Of a stretch of 64,000 nt of DNA, positions 24,101 through 39,100 are shown piece after piece. This DNA comes from Apostichopus japonicus. Lineage: Eukaryota; Echinodermata; Holothuroidea; Aspidochirotida; Stichopodidae. The translations under genes and the position numbers were made by a program. Position 1 is the first letter of the stretch. The number at the start of each line of letters is the position of its first letter. The notes beneath the pieces are model-generated. The model was not told the origin of the DNA. It was given only the letters and a program-made list of their open reading frames with translations, and did no database searches. The stretch lies in contig NC_092564.1 in the NCBI RefSeq assembly GCF_037975245.1, forward strand, positions 23,982,984-24,046,983, read 5' to 3'.

Positions 24101-27100
24101 TATGTAGGTTGGATGAACTATTAAAATCCTTTTAGGAAATTGGACTATAATTGCTGTCCCTTTGATCTTAAATGTACACATTGCAACACATAAAGACTGC
24201 TTCTAAATGCATTATTCATATGATATCATTCACTACATTCACCTGTTTAATTGTTTTAATCATTGTGTTTATTCTGTGGGAGTTTTCCTTTGAAGTGTTT
24301 TTACTTTAGACACAAATCTGTGAATTTGGCGGGTGGTAAAGTTCATCACTTTATTCAAATATCAACTTTGGTGAATAGAGTTTGATTTAGTTAAATATTA
24401 GACTAGGTTTTAGTTGCATCCATTTTGTGCTGTAGATCATGTAGGACCTAGATTAATTATTGAGTAGTACATTTTGAAAACTAGCCTTTTTTCGCTTGAG
24501 GTGTGAAGCCTCTCCTGTGACATTCATCGCAATGAACTGGCAATAAATTTCACCTGATTAACATATTAGAATCAGGACAAGCCATGCTGAGACTAACTAT
24601 GAATTTATTGCGACTGTTTGGATGCAAAGGAATGACTCAATCGAATTTTTCAAAGAATATAAGTTTTGTAAATTAATTGAGAATTTCTGAACGGTTTTCA
24701 GAGGGAACCAGATTCTGTAGAAGGTAACTTTAGGAGGTTTTGAAACTTAAACAATGATCACTTTTTCTAATTTTTAGGCTGACGAAATTCTTGCGAGCTA
24801 CGAAGGCTGCTATATGTATACAGAAGGCATGGCGACGCTACAAAGCCCGCAAGGCCTACCTGAGAATCAGGAACTCAGTCCTAACCATCCAGTCGTACTA
24901 CAGAGGGCTGGTTGGAAGAAGGTGAGAGATTACATTTTGAAAGACTCCATATAGTAGGCCCGTCAAATTTAAATTGCTGTCAGTATTAAATTTTGAGATA
25001 ATTAAAGAAGGTAACAAGCTTCCTTCCTCCCTGATGATATTATTTCCTGCCCGAGGTTGAAAAGAACAGAATTGATGCTGAGGCAACGGTTGTGTACTAG
25101 TTTATCAAATTAGAATGGAATCATACCTGTGTGTGAAAGATAGCAATCTAAATATGGACCAATAAAATGTGATACTTCAATTTAATTTCTTTCTCTTTCC
25201 ACCCAAAAATAACCAACAAAAAACCCAGACATTTCCAAGAAGAGTTGCAGTTACAGAAGGCCTTAATCATTCAAAAGTACTTCCGAGGATGGAACGCTAA
25301 GGCGAGGTATCATCGAACCCGTAGGTCGATAATTCTCCTCCAGTGTTGCGTGAGAAGGATGAGAGCCAAGAAGGAACTAAAGCAACTCAAGGTAAGAGAG
25401 AATTGCTTCTTTGATATTTTACCAGGAAGGGTTGTTTCTAATTAATAGCAGAAACAAAGACCCCATTAATCAGCATTATGGTAGCTTGGTTGATGTAATG
25501 GGGTGTGATGGGGTGTAATGGGGATCTGGAGCAGAGAGAATGAGAGGTGCTATACTAGCTAAACGTAAGGATAAAGCGCAGGATGAGTACCATAAGTACC
25601 TGAAGTAGTGTAGAAGTTCCATAATGGCTTCCTAGAAAAGGGGTGAGGTTGCATGGGGTGGTGGGGGGGGAGGGCATTGAGGATGGGAAGTGGGAGTGGT
25701 TACTTACAAAGTTTTATGGCAAGGGATGAGTGTCTAGAATGAAGTAGAACAAGCTAACATAGTGCAGAAATGTCATAACGGTCTTGTAGGGGGAGGTGGG
25801 ATGGGGAGAGTATGGGGGTGTGTGTAGGGAATCGGATCGGAAGTGAGAGATTTTTTACAAAGGGGAAGGATGAGTGCCAAGAAGGGAGTAAAACTACTCC
25901 AAAATAGTGGAAAAGTTTCCTATGATGAGCTTTTACAGGAGAGGTAACAGAGGTAGGAAATGCAGAGTAAGAGGGGCTAGGATTTGGGGATTAGGAAGGG
26001 CTACTTACAAATCATAGGATTAGGAAGAGGGTGGTGGGGAGTGAGTGTCAATTCATCAAGGTAGTATAACTGTTCCTTAGGTTGGGGTTTCAGGAGACAG
26101 TGAAGGTGAGTGGGAAATAATAATGAGAATGGCATGGGATACATCGAAAGCTTTAGGTTATGGGGAAGGAATAAAAGTTACTGACAACAGATTTGTGAGG
26201 GGATGTTGATAAAGATTTCCATCCTTTTTTTATATTAAATTTAAATACCCATAACAGTGATGTTCATTATATTGATTGGTCAAATTTCATTTCAAAAAAA
26301 TAAATTCAAAGCTGGATTCTTTCCATGCTATTTGAATGTGATTAATGCTAATCAGAAAAAAAATGTATGTTCAACGAACTGTTGAGAAGAGAATCCAAAT
26401 TCATTTGTTTATTTATGTTTAATCTTCTCGTTTGCTGAAGAAATTTAGCAGGTGTGAAAATAGTGTGCTAAGTGGAAAAAAGACTCTTTATATGTGAGAT
26501 CTCAGGTAGTTCATTTCTTTAATGGGTTTGAGTTATCAGTAGCCAGGAGGTGAGCATGGTAGGTGATGGGGTGGGGGATTGGGGGTGGGGAATGGGGGAT
26601 GGGGGTGAGTGAAAGGAAATTCTTAGATATAGCAAAAAGATGAGGACTGAGAAAGAATCAAATGCCCTTAGGGTATTATTAATATTCCTTCAAAAACTGG
26701 GTGAAAAACTCTTGAATAGGCAGAAACATTAGAAACCCATTTTATTACCATAAGTAATTTGTGGTTGAGTGTTGTTTCATACTTTGGGGGGGGGGGATGG
26801 AGATGCTGGAGGTGGGGAGGGTGGTGGAGATACTGGAATGAGGTTAAAAGGCAGGGAAGGGGAGGGCTGATTACTTAAAGAGTTTAAGGGATTGTTCAAT
26901 ATATCAAAATGTTATGTTACATTATTATTCCATCGCTGTTTCCTTTTCTTACAGATTGAGGCTCGCTCAGTGGAACACTTTAAGACGCTCAATGTCGGAA
27001 TGGAAAACAAGATTGTGTCCTTACAGCAGAAGGTTGATTTATTGGTGAGTGATCAAAAGCATAAAACGGTTGGGTGTGTCTGTCAACATGCTGCCATCTT

Positions 27101-30100
27101 GTCACACCTCACATACACTTGTATTAATAAGTAATCTTGTAAGGGTGTGTCACAAAGAATGTTTAACATCTTTAAGAAAGTTTGTGTTTATCCAAAACAA
27201 ATATCACCACTGATACCATACCTGCAGCAGTGTTATGACAATTGTATCTAGGACTAACCTGATTTGCATATAGTTATCTGGGCTGAAAATGTTGACTCTC
27301 ATCGAGTGGTTAGGCTAATGTCCAACTGAGTACATCTCTATAGTACACTTGTCACTGGAGTTAGAAAGTACTAAATCTGCTGGGAAATTCTTGAAGGAGA
27401 TGAAACTCATACTGTTTAGCAAGAAGCTGAGTGTCACTATAGGCGGTAAGATTGTGTCCCTGCTGTATATCTTTACCTCAGATACCACTAGGCTAGCAAG
27501 TGAAATTATTTCTACCTCAGATAACACTAGGTTCAACATGTGAATTTATTACTTGTCTTTGTATAAATGCTTCATCTAATTTTATGAAAAAAAGGAGTTT
27601 TACCTATTTACATTGCATATTTGACTAATATAATGGCAAATGGGATAAAACAAAACTGTGTTAATAGAAAAGAGATTCATAATTTCTGATTGTAGTGATA
27701 GTGACATGTACAAACTTAGCGGTGCAACAAAAAGGGACGAAGGAAGATCAAGGAATGAAAGAATGGTGGGCTTTATTCAGATTCTCTTCCCAACCAATAA
27801 ACATGGAAACTTTTTCCATGTCTCTTGGGTTGGTTCTACGTCATAGATGTGTAGGATTGTGTAGGATTTGTTCTAAAAACATCAAAAGTTTCTACCAATC
27901 AAATTCTAACAGTAACGAAGTAGGTTTGAGTCCTGACTAGAGTTGATAACTGTCTGGCTTTTTTCTTCTTTGTATTCTTTGTAAGTGCTGCCACTTATTG
28001 GTGCATTTAGTTATTACTTATATGTCTGTGATTCTTGGTGGTAAAAGTTGAGTAGCAAGTAAAAAGGCTCAATTTCTGGCTTAAAATCGGAAGCTCGTCT
28101 ATCGTTCAATATTTCAAAAATTATTGCATTTGAATGTTCACATTACCCTTACTTTCTTTCTGTTAACACTTTTATGATTTCTAGTGCATTGGATTTTAAA
28201 GTCTACCCGAAAGCCACAAATAAAATGAATGACATAAAAACTGTTTTTTTTTTGGCCACCTCCCAGAATAAACAACAAATCCAACATCAACAGGACCAAG
28301 CGGTGATCATAAACCTGAAGGCCGACCTTCAAGAATACGACAAACTTAAGCATTCGTTGGAGACGAACAGCAACAAGGTAGTAAGCTTGGAGGATGAACT
28401 GACGAAGCTGAGGAGAGAGTTAGCGGAAGCTCTGAAGGACAAAGCTACCCTGGAAGAGGAGCTTGCCAAAGAAAGGAATGCCAAAGAAGAGGTAGAGTTT
28501 AACCGTCAGAAAACATTCACGCTTATTTTACGTCAAAAATTTAGAGATGGGGTTTTTCTAATCCCAGCGGTGATGACTTTTTCTTTCAGATAATTTGGTT
28601 GTTATTTTAGTAGTCTGACTTTTTCTAGAAAGGTTTGTCCAAATGGTAGACTAGAATTGTCGACAAGGGTATTGGACGGTGAGTTAACTTGTGGTATTTA
28701 TAAACTGTTTGTTAATAATATTTCCTTTTTTATATAGCGCTTTATACCAGCAATAGGTCTCAAAGCGCTTTACATACGTTATATTACCCCTGGTCAATGA
28801 TAACCTGTCCCAGAGACTATCCCTCCAGTCGGCAGCAGTTATATACTGCGCCCAATGACAAGTAACCTCACAGGTACCCATTTAACCCCTGGTTGGAGAG
28901 AGGCAAGTGAGATAAAGCATCTTGCCCAAAGACACAACGTAATGAACTAGGCAGGAATCGAACCAGCAATCCTTGGCTCACAAGGCTGACGCCTTAGCTA
29001 ATTGGCCACCACGCTCTCACTAATCTGCCCTCCGCAAAAAAGGATCATCCAAGGTATTTAGAGGTATAAGAGCATTTGACACATATAAATACTAGCCTTG
29101 CAGAATCAGACTCATGACTATTACAGGGAAGATTTGAGATGTCTGAATCTACTTGGCTATTCAGAATAATTTGCATATCTGATAAATAGATACCAAAATG
29201 TTTTGTTAATTATAAGGTTCCTGTGGAGGGTGTCGTTCTGTTCAAAATTTTTGTCTTGCCAGTTCACTTTGTCATTTGTGCTAGCACAATCTGTTCAGGT
29301 TAACATCGGAGACTTAAATTCTCACGCGATCTTCCTGGACAAAATTTTTTTCACTGTGCTTCAAAAGCCACATGAGGGACTATTTTGATTAGTTGATACC
29401 TGTGGTTAGTCAACATAGTATGTTTACAGTGGAGTTAACCATGATAGTTTCCACTTGACGAGGGAGACAATTAAGTACTTCCTTTGTTTGAAGTATAATT
29501 AGTATTCTAATTAATGAACAACAGAGATGCCTAAATTCTCTGTTTTGGATATTTCTTCGTGGTAATAGGCGAGATTATCTGAAGATTATTTGTAGGTCTG
29601 TTTCCGGTTATAGTTGCTCTCAATATAAGTAACACACTGAGTTCGGTGATATTTGAAAACAGTCGTACCGGTCAGTTGTTTGCACTTTATAAATTCTAAC
29701 AAATCAAGTCGTAGCTAATACAGGCATACTGCCGATCTTGCCGTCAATGACATACTTTAAACTGCAATGTACAGTGAAGGTTGTAGCAGAACATAGACAC
29801 AATATGACATGCCTGGATTGGAGGGACTGGCCTAAGGCTATGTAGAACTATTCTCAGGGTGATCTGTTGGCAGGAAAACGGGAAGAGAGTATGATTGATT
29901 GATTCTAGTATGATCTGCTAGGAGGCAAGCAGAGATCTGGGATCTGTCTGAAGGGAGGCACAGATATATAAACTGTTTGAGGGCAGTGTGTTGTGGAGAA
30001 TACATACCGTTGGTCTTAAGTGTGTTCTGATGTTAGATAGACAGGGAGAGAGAGCTACTATGTGTTATTATAAAAATAAAATAAAACTGTTAGCAAACTG

Positions 30101-33100
30101 CTTATCCACTAGAGAGCCTGTGTAAGAGAATGTGTAAAAGTAAGTTGGCTTGATGTTTCGATCCTAGCAGGATCTTCTTCAAAGGCTAAATGACAAGTAA
30201 CAGTGTAAATGTGTTATTATCAGTAGGAAGTCAAGCACAAAACTGTTTGTAGTGTGATCTATAGCTTTAGTCTAATGTGTATTTATATCTATTTCTATAT
30301 TTTCTCATCTCAGGCTGTTCAGCTGCTACAAGAAGAAAGTTCTAAGCTGGCAGGAGACTTGAAGGAGAGGGAGAACCAATTGAAGGAATTAGAGGAAGAC
30401 ATTGAAGGTATGATGGTGGATCTGGGAGGCGTGGGGGGGGGGGGAGGGATGGGGGTTGGGTCTAGGAATGGCAATGTAATATGGTTATACATACAATTTG
30501 CTATGTGGTAGAAGATGTAAAACCAGTAACAGTTCATTGAACAGTTCTGTTTTTTGAAGCATTCATAATGGTGCTATCAATATTGAATTTACTAGTGTTG
30601 CACTTGAGTAGATTGTGACAATACCAATAGCTAGTTAAGCTCAAATTGATGTTAGCCTTCCCAACTCCTCTTACCCCCTTCCCCCTCCCCCCTCAAAAAA
30701 AAAAACATTTGGTTGAAGTTTTTTTGTTAGGTTTTAAGTTTTCTAGATGGTCCAATTCTGAAGTATTGATACAACTTTACGACTTTTGTTTTAAAAGTTG
30801 TCTGTACCACACACGGTTAGAATTCTCTTCCTAGAATAGGAAATAATTTCTATATCCTCATAAATGAGTCATACTTGAAAGTGAGAGTACTTGAAACCTA
30901 TTAACTGAGGTTGTTATTATTCTTATTCACGGTAGCACGGATTGTATCAGAAAGAGAAACTACAGAGAAGAGGTTACTGGCAGATATCATTCAAGAACGT
31001 GCTCAGCATCAGAAGCTGTTACAGGATTATAACAGACTAGAGCAAAGACATGAAAACATCAAAGAAGACATGCTAGCACTGCAGAATACAAGTATTACTG
31101 TAAGTACAAACAACACTCCATAGCGTTACTGTAATTGTGTAGAAACCAGTACAGTATTCTAGTATTACTGTAAGTACAAACAACACTCGATGGCGTTACT
31201 GTAATTGTGTAGAAACCAGTACAGTATTCTAGTATTACTGTAAGTACAAACAACACTCTGTAGTGTTACTGTAATTGTGTAGAAACCAGTACAGTATTCT
31301 AGTATTACTGTAAGTACAAACAACACTCCATAGCGTTACTGTAATTGTGTAGAATCCAGTACAGTATTTTGGTATTACTGTCAGTACAAACAACACTCCA
31401 TAGTGTTATAATAGTGTAGAAACCAGTACAGTATACTAGTATTATTGTAAATACAAACTACACTCCATAAGTGTTAACGTAATAGTGTTGAAACCAGTAC
31501 AGTATTGTAGTATTACTGTAAGTACAAACAACACTCCATAGCGTTACTGTAATTGTGTAGAAACCAGTACAGTATTCTAGTATTACTGTAAGTACAAACA
31601 ACACTCTATAGTGTTACTGTAATTGTGTAGAAACCAGTACAGTATTCTAGTATTACTGTAAGTACAAACAACACTCCATGGCGTTACTGTAATTGTGTAG
31701 AAACCAGTACAGTATTCTAGTATTACTGTAAGTACAAACAACACTCGATAGTGTTACTGTAATTGTGTAGAAACCAGTACACTATTCTACTATTACTGTA
31801 AGTACAAACAACACTCCATAGCGTTACCGTAATTGTGTAGAATCCAGAACAGTATTTTGGTATTACTGTCAGTACAAACAACACTCCATAGCGTTACTGT
31901 AATAGTGTTGAAACCAGTACAGTATTGTAGTATTACTGTAAGTACAAACAACACTCCATAGTGTTACCGTAATAGTGTTGAAACCAGTACAGTATTGTAG
32001 TATTACTGTCAATACAAACAACACTCCATAGCGTTACCGTAATAGTGTTGAAACCAGTACAGTATACTAGTATTATTGTAATTACAAACTACACTCCATA
32101 AGTTTTACCATGATTGTGTAAAAACCAGTACAGTATTCTGGTATTACTGTAAGTACAAACAACACTCCATAGTGTTACCGTAATAGTGTTGAAACCAGTA
32201 CAGTATTGTAGTATTACTGTCAATACAAACAACACTCCATAGCGTTACCGTAATAGTGTTGAAACCAGTACAGTATTATAGTATTACTGTAAGTACAAAC
32301 AACACTCCATAGTGACAGTGTTACTGTAATAGTGTAGAAACCAGTACAGTATTCTATAGTATTACTGTAAGTACAAACAACACTCCATAGAGTTACTGTA
32401 ATAGTGTAGAAATCAGTACAGTATTCTAGTATCACTGTAAGTACATACAACACTCCATAGTGTTACTGTAATAGTGTAGAAACCAGTACAGTATACTAGT
32501 ATTATTGTAATTACAAACTACACTCCATAAGTTTTACCATGATTGTGTAAAAACCAGTACAGTATTCTGGTATTACTGTAAGTAAACCATAAATCTTTGT
32601 AATGTGAGTAGTGGTGTGTGTATCGACAGAACACTATGACATACAATGTTACTGTAAGTACAAACAACACTCCATTTGTTACTGTCAATATGTGAAAAAG
32701 ACTATAGCATTCTAGTATACCTGTAATTAATACACAAACCTGTATAATGTGGGTGGTATTACATGTATGGATAAGACTTTGTTACTTTAAGCAACAAAAA
32801 AACAGTATTAACTGTATAGCACACCATTGAAATACTGTATGAAGTAATACACAAATGTACACAATGTGAGTAGTAGTTTGTACATATGGACATTGAAGTG
32901 TTTCTGAAGTGTAAAGAAAACACTACTTTTTTCAGTTAAGAAATGGATTTGACTAAGAATGGAGATTTTCATCCTGTACTCTTAATAACTGTAACTACTG
33001 TAACTATTTTTCTATTACAGCGTGCCAAAATGAACAATTTAAATGAATCAGTTACAGAAAATGTATCTGGTTTCAATCCTGAATTTGAGGTAATTTGTAT

Positions 33101-36100
33101 GTTAAGCCACCAAAGTGTACTCAGCATACTAACATGGCAATTATATCCCACAGTCTAGCTGACTGGAGCCATTGATTTCATCATACAATATGATAATGTA
33201 TATGTTGAGTTACAACACACTATTCCATGTACTAACACATCATTTGCACAGCACGGTATTGCCATAGTGATAATGAAGGTCGTTGGGGAGAGAGACAAGA
33301 ATATCTTTAAAAAATGGTTATCTTCTTGTCATCCTTTGCATTTTCCAAGTGTTCTTAGTGACTTTTCTTTGGTGTGGGGATTGTGGGTGTTGGACAATCA
33401 CCCCCACCCCCCCCCCCCCCTCCCCCCTGTTTCACCTGTCATTGCCTACCCAATCCTGGTTGTAGATCATTTGTGTGGTATCTGTATTATGTACTTCTTT
33501 GATGTTAGTTTCATTTGGCCAGGTTTCCATGTTTAGTAATAATAATCTATCTGATCACTTCCACTTCCTCTTACATACATGTGTGCCTTGCTGTTTCATT
33601 ATAATTACCTCATGTATTGGGTGTTGATATTCCCTCATCCTCCCGTGCTATTGGAGATGGCGTTGTTCCCTCTATGCATGCAGCTCCATTAAACTTACAA
33701 CACTTTCATTAATATGCTAGAATCTTGTATCTTGAGTGCTGTGAACATAGTGATTAATTGTCTTCCAAATGTTTCTTAATGGTGAGAAACTGAATAAGTT
33801 GGTTGAGTCCTTCAATGGAATGATTGCTCAAAATGGCAATTACATGTGTACAGTGTGATGATAACTTTGCTTATATTTATGAGTTATAATATAGATGTAA
33901 ATATCTCATGTAAACATGTTCCTTTTCAAAGCAAGTATAAACTCTTAAAGGCTCATTCTGCATTCTACTAAAAACCCAAACCAACTAATCCCTACCTCTA
34001 CACTTCATTTTCATATTTTTGTGTAGTTAGTTTATGACACAATCATGAGGATGTGTACTCTTTTGCCATCATTTTGGACCATTTCGCAGAGAACTAGAGA
34101 ATCAAATCCGTCATTTCAAAATATTAATACGGCACATGTGAGAGCAAAATGCATCGGCCCTAATATTGATAAACACAAAACAATCCAGGCTACGCATTGA
34201 ACACTCACAACCGGACTGCCAGCGAAGATCTTATAACTTGACCGTATATGTTAACTGTGTCCTTTAAATGGCTAATGCTATCCGGGGAAAGCTTATTTGA
34301 GAGAGAGGGAGAGCGCCCTCAGTAATGGTGCTAGGAGGACATTATGTTAATGGAATAGAACACACAGTCAATCACACAACCTTATGTAAACTTATAAATG
34401 GAAAAATCAACACAACTAACTGCCCATGCATGTCTCCAACTAATGTTTTGGATAAACAAAGTCGATGTTGAATTTGTCTTTCCCTCAAAGTCTGCGAATC
34501 GGCCAAAATTCTGGCAAAAAAGTACATCTTTCTGAATGTGTAACTATTTACTGTACAATAGTGTAAAAAAAGATTGTTTAGACCATTGAGATTGCATGCA
34601 TAATAGGGCTTTAACCTCTGTATGTAACATATTAACTGCAGATGAACCAAGGCCTTGTATAATATGTAAATGATTAGGTTAGTAGTTAGCCGCTTGTGTG
34701 CTGTTGGCTTGTGTGTGCGGTTAGCTTGCGTGCGGTTAGCTTGCGTGCGGTTAGCTCACAACAACTACTTGGTGGTTAATGAACCACTATGTAATGTTGC
34801 ATTGCTTATGATAGTGAATTGTATGGAACATTGATCACGTGAGTGAATTTGTATGTAGTAATGCCCTGTATTAAACATGTGTGGAAAAAATTGCAATGGA
34901 ATTGCAAAACTCATATGCATTGAAACAATCTATAGTTGTATTTAGGTAAAAAAAACTCCTTTTTTGTTTATAGAATCTGTGTATTTAATGCTGCAAAAAG
35001 TTTAAAATGTTATATGTGACAGTAGATTCATGTGCAATTTTATGGACTGTCAAAAGAAAAGCTGTAGAATGGATATGTAGTTTGTTAATTAACGGATGTT
35101 TATATCTTTGTCTTTGTTTCAGTATAACGGTCACAGACCAGTGGCTGCTCCTCGTCATTCCCGCAATGACAGCAACGAAGGGTCCGAATCAGGATACGGC
35201 ACTTTACCAAAGTCAGATAACGAGAATATCGACTCGGAAAATGAGGTGAGAGAGGGCACCGGTTCTTTTAAATGCTCTGTGAATGTTAAATATCCAAAAC
35301 CTTGGAAAACGGTCAGGTAAAAATCTCTTTGGAAAACAAAAGCTAACTATGTAGGCTACCAGGCATGATGGAATAGGGGTCTACGATGTTACCAGGGACA
35401 CTATTCCATCCGTTGTGGACCTCCACACATTCACTATGGGTTCAGGATCTCTGTGCTCCCTAATTCCTATCCCCTCTGCCCTGCAGGTTGCACAACTCAA
35501 GGGTCATGGGTCAAGGGTCATGACCCCCAACTGATAGACATGCCAATGTACCATTGTGTGTGTTAGAATCCAAAAGGAATATTGGTGGGAAAATAGTGTG
35601 GTGCAAAATTGGTTCTCTCACGATTTGGTTGGTACCCTTCGTCATCGCCCCCCCTCCCCTCCCCCTCCCCCTCCCCCTCCCACCCATGCCTAAGCATTTC
35701 CTGTTAAGTCAGAGATGTAACTCTAAATGATGAAGTTGAGGAAATAAAAAGTGTGAACCAAACTGAAAATAAAGAACTTTGCAAGATTTAATCTATCTTA
35801 GATCCTGTGTGTTTTTAGTCGTTACTTTCTTTGGTCATTTGTACCACAAGACCCAAGTCATGCTGCGGAACTCCCTCTGTCTGTCCAATCTTCAGTCGTT
35901 TTAACGGTTAATTAGATAACCCTTCCAGACAAAGAACTGAAAGACAATGAACTCTGTAATTAACTAAACACCGACCTTTCCGATGCCAAAGGTCGCTAGG
36001 AATAGCTTTCACTTTGCTCTCATCAATTCGTGTCTCATTAACTTCAACAAACTGAAAGCAACCAATTAAAACGAAGGAGGCAAGGAACTAATTAAATTAA

Positions 36101-39100
36101 CGGTTCAATCATCTAGGAATCGAATGAGGAAGGAAACATTCCGGGATGTTCATGTTTGGACATTAATATGCTCTTATTTTGATACGTCTTTGTGAGAGTT
36201 TGTGACAGTGTTTGGTTTAGAACCTTTGTGAGTCGATGTATATAAGTCTAGTATCATATCCTTTCCTCGTTACATGGTCTTCGGTGATTCACACGGCTAT
36301 TAGAACTACAAATGACTGTTATCATTTCTGTGAAAGCCATTTACTGATGTTCACAGGGAATTCCCTTTCACATTTGGTCTGTGCTGTCAAAATTTGCTGT
36401 TTAAGGTCTAGAGGGTAAGTTAGCTCATAGAAGACTTGTGGTGAATTGATTTTTTATTTTCTACAGAAAGTGAGATCAATTAGATCGTTGAAAATTAATC
36501 GACCGATAGTAATAAGAAGAAACAAGAAGCAAAAGTGTTCGTTTAATATGTTTTGGTGTTTTTAGTTACATTTTCTTGTTCTTTTTTTTTTGTGTGTGGT
36601 AGGAACAAGGTGATTTGAGGAGCGGTATTGATATGGGCCTGCTCATCAAACTTCAGCAGAAAGTCAGAGATTTGGAGAAAGAGAAGAAACATCTACAGTT
36701 GAATCTAGACAAGAGGGAGATGGACGGAAGGACAAAAGTAGACATTATGGAGAACGAATTGGGAAACGTCAGTTTGGAGGTGAGTAACAGGCATCTTCTC
36801 CCCCTCCCCCTCCTTCCCTACTGCCCCCCCCTATACTGCTGTCAAGGTCATCTTAAGAGGATTGGACCATTTTCAAGTAAACTTTGGTTTCCCCTTCTGT
36901 AGCATCTCACTTCTGTTAAGGTATTCTTTACTATTGAGGTGGAAGAGATCGTCGGTCCAAACCAACCCTGAGCTTCACATACCTTTATTACATATCTGTG
37001 TTCACTTGTTTGATAACAGGCTTGCACAAGTAGTGAACAGTACTTTCATTACACACAGTATTATCAATGATGGTTCTTTGCATGGTAGCAAGCACATAGA
37101 CTTCCTTGACAGGGATAGACTCGTCTCTTTGGTGCCCATGTTAAGGCAGATAGAAAAGTGTCCCAGGTTCCATGACCAAATTAAAAAAACACAACTAAAA
37201 AACACCCCAATAGACTTTCTGCTCAGAAAAATTCTACATTAATAGCTACCAAACATACCAGCCTTTTTTCATGTTCACCTACCATATGCATTCATTGCAT
37301 ATATTATTCCTGAATCATATCACGTCACAATGAAAACATTACAAAATTGCTTACATTCCTTATAATGTTTATCGTCTCAGGTTAATTGCCCTCAAAAGTT
37401 GCTTGTTAAGCAGAAAGCAGGAAATCAGGAAAATAAAAAACATCTTTGCTTCTCTGTTTCTGTCACGGTGTGACAGTTTTGACAAGATTGCAGTCAAAGA
37501 TCCACGTCATACATTTTCCATTGAAGCCATTTTGAATATAAAACCCATTCAAATTAATTTTTGTTTAATTCCATCTTTTCAAAACATTCTTAGTTGAATA
37601 GGGAGATACAATCAATGTACCACCAGTTGAATTGAAACTTTGGGAAAGTGTATTGTAGCTTTAAAGCTATTGGATTTACCCTCATTTATATACCTTTGGG
37701 TGTTTTCTTCTTATATACCATCAGTTGAAATTACACTTTTAGAAAGTTGATTCTCCCAGCGTCACTGATCAGCTCAATGACTAGTCTACAACAATTTTAC
37801 TAAATGTTTTCAGAATTGCTGTCCAAGTCTTGATTTTCAGTCGATAACATGGCATTGTCCTAGCATTTTCTAACCTCAAGATTACTAATTAAGAAGATAA
37901 GTAATGATGTTGTTTCAGTTTTGATAAACTTGCCCAGCCAGATAGTTTTGTCTAAATCAGTATTACATATTTAATTAGTCAAAATGAAAATGTGAAGAGC
38001 TTAAGCTAATAATATGAAAAATGAAAAAGTGAAAAAGATTTCATTTTCTATTCAGAATGCTGTTTTAATGCTTAATTCTCATATGGGAAAGATTCTCTGC
38101 ATGTTTATTTGATGCAAATCCTTCTTCTTGCAGAAACTTCTATATATCCCTTCCTTTAATAAACAAATGCATTTTAAGCTGGAAATGAGCAAGTGAAGCC
38201 ATTACCCTATAACCTGCCTGTGCACAAAGAGTTTTATTTGCTCTCTTTTGGTATCAAGCATCTAGTAGCCCACAATTTCCCCCCTCTCACTGTTATCTTC
38301 CAGATCCCCTCATGCCCCCCCTCACCCCTCTCCCACTTCCTCCTATGTTTTTAGTGTTCATAATGTAGGTGAATTAAAACTAAATTATAATGGCAAAACA
38401 ATAGAACTCATCAGTCTTTTCAATTGTTATAAGTAATCAGAGAAATAACAGTGAATCTAAAAGGCCAACGTAGATTGACTCTAGTTAGACAGCTAGGTAA
38501 AATACAATGATTCGACACTTACTTGAAAATCAAAGTGAATAGGATTGTTGGAAAAGAGTTCTGCCAGTAAACTAGAATTGGATGTTCTGTTATCACTCCT
38601 GATTCCGAACACTGGATCATAAAGAGGTGAACATTAATGTTTGTGATCCCAGGCAGGTCAGCCACGTGTTGCAAATGAAAAATAAAAAAATTCTTAGATA
38701 GGATCAATTCAAAGATCAAAGGCTGGAAAATTAAAAACAAAAAATCTTAGATAGGCTCAATTCAAGATCAAAGGCTGCATTGAAATTCACAAAAATATTT
38801 CATTCAATTCAGCTGAAATTTATAACTGGAATGTTGGAACAGAAAATAACAGATAACGTACTGTCCTGTAGAAAACATATCACAGGCCCTTGAAACTAAA
38901 GTACTGTTCAAAAGCAAGGGAAATTATCTTGTTGTGTCATTGATTCTATCCTAGAAGGACTGAATCCATTGAGCAGAATAATCTTGTGGTCAAAGTCACA
39001 TTCTGGTAAAAGGGAGGGGGTCTGATAAAAGGGTAGGGGAGGGGTGGGTGAAGGGGGGCTATTTATATAGCAGTATTAAAGAGAAAATTCCATATCATTT

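Noticed and set aside
16230-32586. CRISPR array, suggested by regular repeats
   Set aside because: Repeats are contiguous minisatellites without unique spacers, in introns of an animal gene.
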